Position numbers and translations under genes: made by a program | Assembly: GCA_002401565.1 (NCBI GenBank) | Contig: NVTL01000081.1 | Span: forward strand, 1-12,304 | Direction of reading: 5' to 3' | DNA: 12,304 nt | Source: Rhodospirillaceae bacterium | Lineage (GTDB): Bacteria > Pseudomonadota > Alphaproteobacteria > Rhodospirillales > Magnetovibrionaceae | The notes under the pieces: model-generated | The model's input: the letters and a program-made list of their open reading frames with translations, nothing else | Database searches by the model: none | What the model was told of the DNA's origin: nothing | Shown here: positions 1 to 5,004 of the stretch, piece by piece | Numbering within the stretch: the first letter of the stretch is position 1 | How the letters are laid out: every line of letters begins with the position of its first letter

Positions 1-79
1 AAGAAAGCATGGTAACAACGGAATGTTGTCGCCAATAGATTTTGAAGACCAACAAAAATTGAAGGCTCAAGGCGTCTAG
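1..79 (+). CDS. IS3-family transposase OrfB, C-terminal fragment (5' end outside window)
   Basis: The reading frame beginning at base 2 runs open to a TAG at 77-79 and encodes the last 25 residues of a protein. The stretch NNGMLSPIDFEDQQKL followed by a short basic tail is the typical C-terminal end of IS3-family OrfB (rve/DDE integrase) transposases, just after the catalytic domain. The catalytic DDE residues lie upstream of the window, so activity cannot be judged. The stop codon lies a few bases before the terminal inverted repeat of the element, as is normal for this family. The family call rests on motif recognition of a short piece; the IS name cannot be given. Confidence 0.75.
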   Translation, partial: RKHGNNGMLSPIDFEDQQKLKAQGV

Positions 80-97
80 TAAACTGGGGGCTATTCA
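1..97 (+). mobile_element. Right end of an IS3-family insertion sequence
   Basis: The transposase tail is followed at 81-97 by AAACTGGGGGCTATTCA. Read on the minus strand this is TGAATAGCCCCCAGTTT, which has the 5'-TGA start and G/C-run layout of IS3-group terminal inverted repeats. The element therefore ends at about base 97. The other end is outside the window, so neither a matching left repeat nor a target-site duplication can be checked. The exact last base is inferred. Confidence 0.65.
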
Positions 98-165
98 GAG
101 GTCAGAGTAAATTGATTTCGGTGTAGCTGAATAAGGGGGGCTACCTTAATTTTTCCGTGGGGAAA

Positions 166-200
166 TTGTTATTTATTCTTTGAGTATGATAATATCATAC
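166..200 (+). promoter_or_regulatory. Antitoxin promoter with overlapping palindromic operator
   Basis: A perfect 8-bp inverted repeat with a one-base centre (GTATGATA, A, TATCATAC) occupies 184-200. It overlaps a plausible -10 box GATAAT at 188-193, which sits 16 bp downstream of a -35-like TTGTTA at 166-171. Ribbon-helix-helix antitoxins normally bind such palindromes and repress their own operon, so this is the likely autoregulatory operator. The palindrome is seen directly; binding and promoter use are inferred. Confidence 0.6.
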
Positions 201-227
201 GAAAGATGCGTAAAAGGAGTCTCCACC

Positions 228-473
228 ATGTCTATGACGCGCAAGACCATCACCATTACTGACCAAATGGACGATTGGGTTAAGGGGCAGGTTGCTTCTG
301 GTAAATATGGGAATGACAGCGAATATATTCGTGATTTGATCCGTAAAGATCAGGGTAATCTGGAGGCTCTGCGCACTTTGTTAATCGAAGGCGAGCAGAG
401 TGGTCGAACCTCTGACACCATGGAAGATATTTGGGAGGAAGTGGAAAGACTGCATTTGAGTAAAAATGCCTAA
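228..473 (+). CDS. parD: ParD-like antitoxin (ribbon-helix-helix, CC2985 type)
   Basis: This 81-residue protein is the antitoxin of a type II toxin-antitoxin pair: it should bind the partner toxin and repress the operon. The N-terminal strand (TRKTITITDQM, residues 4-14) and the following WV..QVASGKYGNDSEYIRDLIR segment are the ribbon-helix-helix DNA-binding fold of ParD proteins. The acidic C-terminal half would wrap the toxin. The ATG at 228 is chosen because AAAAGGAG at 212-219 lies at ideal spacing; an in-frame TTG at 180 lacks such a site and would start inside the operator. The stop overlaps the next gene by 8 bases, which suggests coupled translation. Length fits the family (about 80 residues). 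Confidence 0.85.
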   Translation: MSMTRKTITITDQMDDWVKGQVASGKYGNDSEYIRDLIRKDQGNLEALRTLLIEGEQSGRTSDTMEDIWEEVERLHLSKNA

Positions 474-756
474 ATTCAGCCTCTCAAAACAAGCCAAATC
501 CGATGTGTTGAATATCGCCCGATATACCCTTGATCAATTTGGGGTGAAGCAAGCTCGAAGTTATCACAACGACATGGACGAATGTTTTATGGGACTTTCA
601 GAAAACCCTAAGCTTGGTAAATGCATTGATTATATCCGCAAAGGATATCGTCAATACAATCACAAATCGCACATAATTTTCTATAAAATTGAGGAACCGG
701 GTATTTTTATTATTCGTGTCCTCCACAAAAGTGCGGATGTGCTTCTGCACTTGTAA
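466..756 (+). CDS. parE: ParE-family toxin (RelE/ParE superfamily)
   Basis: This 96-residue protein is the toxin of the pair. Visible family features are the N-terminal helix pair (SLSKQAKSDVLNIARYTLDQFG), the A..Y....D.CF.GL..NP.LG turn around residues 30-52, the strand SHIIFYKI (68-75) and the terminal IIRVLHKSADVLLHL, where LH...D is the usual closing motif. ParE toxins generally poison DNA gyrase, whereas RelE toxins cut mRNA; the YxxxF/LH pattern and ParD partner favour ParE. Its ATG lies inside the antitoxin gene (8-base overlap). This toxin is unrelated to topoisomerase IV subunit B, also called ParE, which is encoded at 6094-8211. Activity is not demonstrable from sequence. Confidence 0.85.
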   Translation: MPKFSLSKQAKSDVLNIARYTLDQFGVKQARSYHNDMDECFMGLSENPKLGKCIDYIRKGYRQYNHKSHIIFYKIEEPGIFIIRVLHKSADVLLHL

Positions 757-905
757 TTCATCCAGCGTAGCCCCTTTTATTCTTTTTATAATACTAATGA
801 GGTTTCTAATGCACGGAAGTATAAACTTTATTTACGATTGAGTCACTTTATTGTAGTTTGTGCGAAGTATAGTTGTAACGATGATTTTTTCGCACTGGAT
901 TTTAA

Positions 906-1268
906 ATGAGTATCGCTCAAATTGACCACGTTTTGGCCACGGACAAGTTCTATGAGATCTTGTTTGAAATTATGCCAGAAACGCAAGCCATGTTTGAAAG
1001 CACTGAGGCTCAAAAACAGATGTTTTCATCAGCTTTGATGAGCATCGGGCATTGGGAATTCGGGGATGCTCAGTTGCTGTTTTACTTAGAAACACTGGGT
1101 AAAAAACACAAAGACCTCGGTTTAACGACAGAGCATATGCAAATGGGCAAACGTGCGTTTGTCGAAGCCATCGAAGTCGGTGGCAAAGACCTTTCTGAGG
1201 ACCGAAAACAATATTTCATAAATGTCTTCAATGAACTTGAACGCATGATGGGCTTTGGTGTCAGTTAA
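906..1268 (+). CDS. Single-domain bacterial globin with short N-terminus
   Basis: This 120-residue protein resembles Vitreoscilla-type single-domain globins, which bind heme and O2 or NO in the cytoplasm. FYEILFEIMPETQAMF at residues 15-30 matches the B-C helices, with Tyr16 at position B10 and Phe30 at CD1. LGKKHKDLGL at 64-73 supplies the proximal heme ligand His68 (F8). The C-terminal half fits helices G and H. The region before B10 is about 13 residues shorter than in Vitreoscilla hemoglobin, so most of helix A is missing. An in-frame TAA directly abuts the ATG at 903-905, so no longer start is possible. The ribosome binding site is weak. A small membrane protein gene follows after 13 bases. 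The globin call rests on motif matching by eye. Confidence 0.7.
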   Translation: MSIAQIDHVLATDKFYEILFEIMPETQAMFESTEAQKQMFSSALMSIGHWEFGDAQLLFYLETLGKKHKDLGLTTEHMQMGKRAFVEAIEVGGKDLSEDRKQYFINVFNELERMMGFGVS

Positions 1269-1281
1269 GTGAGGGGAGCTG

Positions 1282-1494
1282 ATGCTTGAAATTATATCCG
1301 GCGTTTTGCACGTATTGTATCTTTCGCTCGGTATATCCTTGGTCAATTTCCTAAAAATTCTCACGGTTGTCAGTTTTTTGATAACCTTTATCAGCCTTGT
1401 GACGAATGAGTTATTAGCCGCACAGATTTTTGTGACGGTTGGGGGCATATTTGGCTTTGCCTTGTTTGCGGTGATCAAAAACAGAAAATCTTAG
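1282..1494 (+). CDS. Small hydrophobic membrane protein, unknown function
   Basis: No family is recognised for this 70-residue protein. It is almost entirely hydrophobic: residues about 5-40 could form one long or two short membrane spans, and residues about 45-65 another, ending in the positively charged tail KNRKS, which should face the cytoplasm. GAGGGGA at 1270-1276 is a good ribosome binding site ahead of the ATG. It starts 13 bases after the globin gene and ends about 50 bases before merF on the same strand, so it may belong to one transcription unit with them. That it is a real gene is inferred from the ribosome binding site and composition. Confidence 0.6.
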   Translation: MLEIISGVLHVLYLSLGISLVNFLKILTVVSFLITFISLVTNELLAAQIFVTVGGIFGFALFAVIKNRKS

Positions 1495-1497
1495 GTC

Positions 1498-1536
1498 TTA
1501 AAGCCCTTGGCCCTTAAAGACCTTGGCCCTTAAAGG
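1498..1536 (+). repeat. 16-nt tandem repeat, 2.4 copies, in front of merF
   Basis: TTAAAGCCCTTGGCCC at 1498-1513 is followed by TTAAAGACCTTGGCCC at 1514-1529 (one mismatch) and a partial copy TTAAAGG at 1530-1536. The partial copy supplies AAAGG, the likely ribosome binding site for merF. Each unit contains a GGGCCAAGG-like block on the other strand. The repeat could be a slippage product or a regulatory site; the sequence does not decide. Confidence 0.75.
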
Positions 1537-1546
1537 TGTGAATCTT

Positions 1547-1780
1547 ATGAAAGATAAGACTGTTTTAAAGACGGGATTAATCGGCACGGGGATTGCCGCC
1601 GTTTGCTGTTTTACCCCGGCCTTGGTGATTGTTTTGGGCGTGGCCGGGCTGTCGGCTTCGCTAGCGTGGTTGGATTGGGTTTTGCTTCCCAGTATGGCGA
1701 TTTTTATGGGCATAGCGGGGTATGGGTTGTATCTTCGTAAAAAGCCCCATACTTGCAAAACGGACTTAGAAAATGACTGA
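1547..1780 (+). CDS. merF: Mercuric ion transporter MerF
   Basis: This 77-residue inner-membrane protein should carry Hg(II) from the periplasm into the cytoplasm. It has the MerF layout: a first membrane helix around residues 8-34 carrying the vicinal pair Cys20-Cys21 in AVCCFTP, a short loop, a second helix around 44-63 (LDWVLLPSMAIFMGIAGYGLYL), then a charged tail. Classical MerF has a second vicinal Cys pair in the tail; here only one cysteine remains (Cys70 in HTCKTD). The ATG at 1547 follows AAAGG at 1532-1536; an in-frame TTG at 1523 lies inside the tandem repeat and is less likely. The gene overlaps the next one by 8 bases. No merR, merP or merA is nearby. Confidence 0.85.
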   Translation: MKDKTVLKTGLIGTGIAAVCCFTPALVIVLGVAGLSASLAWLDWVLLPSMAIFMGIAGYGLYLRKKPHTCKTDLEND

Positions 1781-2201
1781 AGACTCTCACAGTTGCTGTT
1801 CCTCAACACCCAAAACTCAGCCCAAAAAATTACCATGCCCCAGCCATGGTGGAAATTGTAATGAAGTGGCGCTGAGCACTCTTAATCAGCACATCAAACA
1901 ACCGTGGGAGCTGGGCTTTCATGACCGCCGTTATTTCTTTTGCGATGATGCGGCCTGTGATGTGGTGTATTTTGCCGATGACGGCTGGCAAGCCGGGCAG
2001 GGCGATGTGCGCACCCCGGTCGGGCAAAAGGATGCAACGGGCGCGGCAACGCTCTGTTATTGCTTTGGTGTGACCCGCCGAGACGTTTTGGCGGACCCCG
2101 CCATCAAAAAATACGTCATGGATCAAACCAAAAACAAAGCCTGTGCCTGTTCCACACAAAACCCATCAGGGCTTTGTTGTTTAAAGAATTTCCCCAAATA
2201 G
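1773..2201 (+). CDS. CopZ-N-like zinc/[2Fe-2S] metallochaperone
   Basis: This 142-residue cytosolic protein carries twelve cysteines. An N-terminal cluster (Cys8, Cys9, then Cys22 and Cys29, later Cys57 and Cys62) resembles the zinc site of the N-terminal domain of Archaeoglobus CopZ. The second half holds CYCFG (Cys95, Cys97) and ACACSTQNPSGLCC (Cys124, Cys126, Cys135, Cys136), the BFD-like [2Fe-2S] ligand pattern of the same proteins. The C-terminal HMA copper-binding domain of full CopZ is absent, so this is a stand-alone version. Its ATG overlaps the end of merF by 8 bases, which implies coupled expression and suggests it receives or buffers the metal imported by MerF. The metal hand-off is inference; the cysteine pattern is directly visible. 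Confidence 0.75.
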   Translation: MTEDSHSCCSSTPKTQPKKLPCPSHGGNCNEVALSTLNQHIKQPWELGFHDRRYFFCDDAACDVVYFADDGWQAGQGDVRTPVGQKDATGAATLCYCFGVTRRDVLADPAIKKYVMDQTKNKACACSTQNPSGLCCLKNFPK

Positions 2202-2279
2202 AATAGACATAAAACGGATGTTTCCTTGCGAAAGTCTGTGCGGTCCTTTAATCAAGACAGAGATATAAGGATTAAGAAC

Positions 2280-3182
2280 ATGACGGCACGGATATTTATT
2301 GATGGGGCGGTGGGAACCACGGGCCTGCAAATCAAGTCTCGGTTGGAAAATCGGGATGATATTGAACTCATGACTTTGGCCGAAGAGGTCCGAAAAGACG
2401 CTGGTGCTCGTGCCGATATGTTGAACAGCGTTGACGTGGCGATTTTGTGCCTGCCCGATGCCGCTGCTGTTGAGGCCGCTGCCATGGTCACCAATACCAA
2501 CGTCAAAATCATCGATGCCAGTTCGGCCCACCGGGTTGCGGACAATTGGGCCTATGGCTTTGCTGAACTTAGCCTCGGCCAGCGCGAGATCATTCGCAAC
2601 GCAACACGGGTGTCAAACCCCGGTTGTTACGCCGTGGCGTCTATATCCATGCTGCAACCGTTGATTTTTGGCGGGTTGATTGATGCGGATCAAGGTCTGT
2701 CGATCAACGCCATTTCCGGCTATTCCGGTGGTGGAAAGCCGTTGATTGCCGATTTCGAAGGCGGTACAGACTCAGACACCCCCTTTTTTGTGTACGGACT
2801 GACGTTGGCCCACAAACACGTGCCGGAAATTCAAAAACACGGCGGCCTGAAGGTTCGGCCCATCATGGTGCCCAGTGTTGGTAATTTTGCCCAAGGCATG
2901 ATCGTGCAATTGCCATTGTTTGCAGATGCCTCGGCGGTTTTTGACGCGCTGGCCAAACATTATGACGCAAGCCGTTTTGTCAGTGTTGTAAAAGCCAATG
3001 ATATGCTGCGGTTAGAGCCCCAGGCCTTGAACGGCACCAACGAATTAAAATTGCATGTTTGTGAAGCCGACGGTCAAACCGTGGTCATGGCGTTGCTGGA
3101 CAACCTTGGCAAGGGTGCTTCTGGATCGTGTGTGCAAAACCTCAACATCATGTTGGGCGTGGATGAGGATACGGGACTTTGA
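2280..3182 (+). CDS. argC: N-acetyl-gamma-glutamyl-phosphate reductase, type 2
   Basis: This cytosolic enzyme catalyses the third step of arginine synthesis, the NADPH-dependent reduction of N-acetylglutamyl-5-phosphate to the semialdehyde. The 300-residue length fits the short type-2 ArgC class. The nucleotide-binding GAVGTTG is at residues 9-15, followed by AILCLPDAA (54-62) and IIDASSAHR (77-85). The catalytic cysteine is Cys116 in SNPGCYA. SGYSGGGK (about 145-152) belongs to the substrate-binding region. The ATG at 2280 is preferred because AAGGA at 2267-2271 precedes it and homologues begin at this point; an in-frame upstream start at 2226 has no such support. The stop codon overlaps the TTG start of the methyltransferase gene, so the two are probably translated together. 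rplM-rpsI, a common ArgC neighbour in alphaproteobacteria, is not adjacent. Confidence 0.92.
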   Translation: MTARIFIDGAVGTTGLQIKSRLENRDDIELMTLAEEVRKDAGARADMLNSVDVAILCLPDAAAVEAAAMVTNTNVKIIDASSAHRVADNWAYGFAELSLGQREIIRNATRVSNPGCYAVASISMLQPLIFGGLIDADQGLSINAISGYSGGGKPLIADFEGGTDSDTPFFVYGLTLAHKHVPEIQKHGGLKVRPIMVPSVGNFAQGMIVQLPLFADASAVFDALAKHYDASRFVSVVKANDMLRLEPQALNGTNELKLHVCEADGQTVVMALLDNLGKGASGSCVQNLNIMLGVDEDTGL

Positions 3183-4078
3183 ACGACGTCAAAATATTTG
3201 AAGTAAAGTCGAAAAACCTCGGCACTGTTCAGGTCTTGCACCGTGACTGCCCGTTATGTGGACGCGATAATTCTGGCGAGATCGATAACGAATACAGTTA
3301 CGATGTGTGGACCATTAAAGACTGCGCGTCGTGCGGATTTACGTACATCGACAAAGGCCCCGATTACGCCAAATTGTTCGAAGAGCTCAGCTGGGAAACC
3401 ACCACCAAAGTCGAAGAACAACGCCGCGCCGACCTGCGCCCCATGGGCTATAAAGCCAGCAAACTGACCCGCATGCGCATGCACCTGTTGCCGCGCAAGC
3501 AAATGAATTTAATGTTGGATGCGTGGGCCAAGCCCGGCAACGTGATTGATGCCGGATGCGGTGATGGCGGGCAAATGAACAACCTGACACCGGGCTTTGT
3601 GCCTTTTGGTGTTGAGGTCTCGACAGACCTTGCTAAATCCGCCCATGAACGCTTTTCCCAATCTGGTGGGGCGTGTGTAAATGCACCGACCTTGGCGGGG
3701 CTCAGAAGCTTTCCAGACGGCTATTTTTCAGCCGCCACGTTGCGGTCTTATTTGGAACATGAAATGAACCCGCTTCCGGTGCTGCGCGAAATTTACCGCG
3801 TGCTTCAACCCGGTGGCGTGGCCATCATCAAAGTGCCCAATTACGGGTGCTGGAATCGCATGGTCATGGGCAATAAATGGTGTGGGTTCAGATATCCCGA
3901 TCATTTGAATTACTTCACGCCCAAAAGCTTGAAAAAGATGGCCATGAAAGCCGGCTTTGGCGTGCATTACGGAATCACGTATACCTTGCCCACATCGGAC
4001 AACATGTACGCAATTTTGCGCCGCGAAGACGGCCCATCAAAATTACCCAGAGCTAAATGTGGGAGTGGGTGCTGTTAA
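3179..4078 (+). CDS. Zinc-ribbon class I SAM-dependent methyltransferase
   Basis: This 299-residue protein begins with a zinc ribbon (Cys24-x2-Cys27 and Cys49-x2-Cys52). A Rossmann methyltransferase domain follows: SAM-binding motif I is VIDAGCGDGG at 122-131, the acidic strand-2 end lies near Glu146, and the region around 185-213 (LRSYLEH, then YRVLQPGG) is motif post-II/III of the UbiE/type-11 group. PDHLNYFTPKSLKKM at 240-254 is typical of the related Methyltransf_23 proteins, which often modify sugars, lipids or small molecules; the substrate here is unknown. The start is a TTG at 3179 overlapping the argC TGA by four bases, behind a GAGGA-like site at 3165-3169. The tail ends in AKCGSGCC, an unusual cysteine cluster. 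Overlap with argC suggests co-expression, not necessarily a shared pathway. Confidence 0.8.
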   Translation: MNDVKIFEVKSKNLGTVQVLHRDCPLCGRDNSGEIDNEYSYDVWTIKDCASCGFTYIDKGPDYAKLFEELSWETTTKVEEQRRADLRPMGYKASKLTRMRMHLLPRKQMNLMLDAWAKPGNVIDAGCGDGGQMNNLTPGFVPFGVEVSTDLAKSAHERFSQSGGACVNAPTLAGLRSFPDGYFSAATLRSYLEHEMNPLPVLREIYRVLQPGGVAIIKVPNYGCWNRMVMGNKWCGFRYPDHLNYFTPKSLKKMAMKAGFGVHYGITYTLPTSDNMYAILRREDGPSKLPRAKCGSGCC

Positions 4079-4098
4079 GCTAACTTAGTTAGCCTTAA
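4075..4098. terminator. Hairpin shared by two converging genes, possible bidirectional terminator
   Basis: TTAAGCTAAC (4075-4084) pairs with GTTAGCCTTAA (4088-4098) around a TTA loop: ten base pairs with one bulged C at 4093. The stem contains the methyltransferase stop codon and the loop is the stop codon of the minus-strand small gene. No long T tract follows on either side, so efficient intrinsic termination is uncertain. Confidence 0.4.
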
Positions 4099-4192
4099 GC
4101 CCATAAGCCAAGCCTAAAAACGCAAGCGCTCCAAAAGCGGCAACGCCAGCAAAGATGATCAAATACAGTCTGGCTTTTTGAAAATTAGTCAC
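4085..4192 (-). CDS. 35-residue single-span membrane protein, GTG start
   Basis: A GTG at 4192-4190 on the minus strand opens a 35-codon frame ending in TAA at 4087-4085. The product starts MTNFQKARLY, continues through a clear hydrophobic helix (LIIFAGVAAFGALAFLGLAYG, positions 11-31, shown here only to place it) and ends LKAN. The positive residues before the helix predict a cytoplasmic N-terminus. AGGGG lies 7 to 8 bases upstream of the GTG on the mRNA, good spacing for a ribosome binding site. No family is recognised. It converges with the methyltransferase gene, sharing a hairpin at the two stop codons. The case rests on start-site signals and amphipathic layout; conservation has not been tested. 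Confidence 0.55.
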   Translation of the reverse strand: MTNFQKARLYLIIFAGVAAFGALAFLGLAYGLKAN

Positions 4193-4222
4193 GTTAATAC
4201 CCCTGACGAAAACACGTGCGTT

Positions 4223-4290
4223 GATAAGAGCGGATATTTTAGCATGCCAATCAAGCAAGGGACACTCTAAAATATCAAGTGCCGCTCATC
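4223..4290. repeat. Long imperfect inverted repeat in a gene-free stretch
   Basis: GATAAGAGCGGATATTTTAG at 4223-4242 is complementary to most of 4267-4290. ATATTTTAG pairs perfectly with CTAAAATAT (4267-4275), GAGCGG (4228-4233) pairs with CCGCTC (4282-4287), and GAT pairs with ATC at the outer end, with an unpaired insert of six bases on the right arm. The loop is 24 bases. There is no T run. It could be an RNA hairpin, a small-RNA remnant or a miniature-element relic. The rest of 4193-4460 is AT-rich and holds nothing else recognised. Confidence 0.45.
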
Positions 4291-4460
4291 GAAAGCAAGG
4301 TCATCTTCCGTGCAAAATCTGATCATTTATGGTCATTAATTTCCTAAATCACAATAAATAGCGTTAAATCTGATTTTTTTAATATTCATTACTTGTATAT
4401 ATGTTTGTGCAATCTCTGTATGGTTATTACATGTATTTATGTGGATTTAAGGATTACTTA

Positions 4461-4967
4461 ATGTCGAATTTTAAACTGACGCCTGTTTTGATTTTGTTTG
4501 GGCTGATGTTAACGGGGTGTGCATCGGTCAATTATGTTGAACCAACCGAAGGTCCATTGAGCAATGTCCGCTTTGTGACAGCGCAAAAGGGCTTTTTCAC
4601 ACTTTCCATGGTCCATCAGAAAACGGGGGATGGTTATTTCGATTATGCGACAATTCTAAGATTGCGGGACCCCAAATTATCCGAAGATTCAATCAGAAAC
4701 TTAAATATTCCATTTAATGATTATGCGGGGGGCGCATCAAAAGAGCTCCGCATTTCCGCCCAAAAGAAGTTTGAGGGGATATTTTATGGTGAAGAGACGC
4801 TCGTATTGCCTCTGATATGTCAGGTAGAATTTAGTTATTTATTTAAAGAAAATCATGAGTATGAGGTTAAGTTTGATATGAAAGGCTTATCCTGCCATGT
4901 GACAATCAATGAAATTGTCTATGAGGCTGATGTTCCTAAACTGGTACAACGACAGGTTTTTGAGTGA
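4461..4967 (+). CDS. Hypothetical lipoprotein
   Basis: No domain is recognised in this 168-residue protein. Residues 1-20 form a lipoprotein signal: a short charged start, the hydrophobic run LTPVLILFGLM and the lipobox LTGC, giving lipid attachment at Cys20. Ala at +2 of the mature protein would favour outer-membrane sorting in enterobacterial rules. The remainder is soluble and rich in beta-type segments, with two further cysteines (in LICQVEF and GLSCHV) that could form a disulfide. AAGGA at 4449-4453 supports the ATG at 4461; an in-frame ATG at 4401 would bury the signal peptide. The gene is AT-richer than its neighbours and stands alone, facing the methyltransferase gene tail to tail, which may hint at acquisition. 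Confidence 0.7.
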   Translation: MSNFKLTPVLILFGLMLTGCASVNYVEPTEGPLSNVRFVTAQKGFFTLSMVHQKTGDGYFDYATILRLRDPKLSEDSIRNLNIPFNDYAGGASKELRISAQKKFEGIFYGEETLVLPLICQVEFSYLFKENHEYEVKFDMKGLSCHVTINEIVYEADVPKLVQRQVFE

Positions 4968-5004
4968 TGGTTTATTTCATATTGAATATTGAAGATCTGT
5001 CGCC

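Larger units (their letters stand above)
129..782. repeat. Imperfect inverted repeat enclosing the toxin-antitoxin pair
   Basis: The left arm at 129-144 reads GAATAAGGGGGGCTAC. The right arm at 767-782, read on the minus strand, is GAATAAAAGGGGCTAC, giving 14 matches in 16 positions. The arms lie outside the antitoxin promoter and just after the toxin stop codon, so they enclose the module exactly. The function is unknown. It could be remnants of a small mobile unit, a recombination scar or coincidence. The left arm also has a local 5-bp stem, GTAGC at 123-127 with GCTAC at 140-144. Confidence 0.45.

Noticed and set aside
98..905. An integron cassette carrying the toxin-antitoxin pair
   Set aside because: No attC-type core sites (GTTRRRY and RYYYAAC) were found at either end of the module.
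1498..1836. A minus-strand protein opposite merF
   Set aside because: It is a shadow of merF and the tandem repeat, with no start signals and no recognisable family.
906..2201. A complete mercury-resistance operon
   Set aside because: Only merF is recognised; no regulator, periplasmic binding protein or mercuric reductase is present.
4401..4460. A longer start for the lipoprotein at 4401
   Set aside because: It would bury the signal peptide 20 residues inside the protein, and the ATG at 4461 has a good ribosome binding site.
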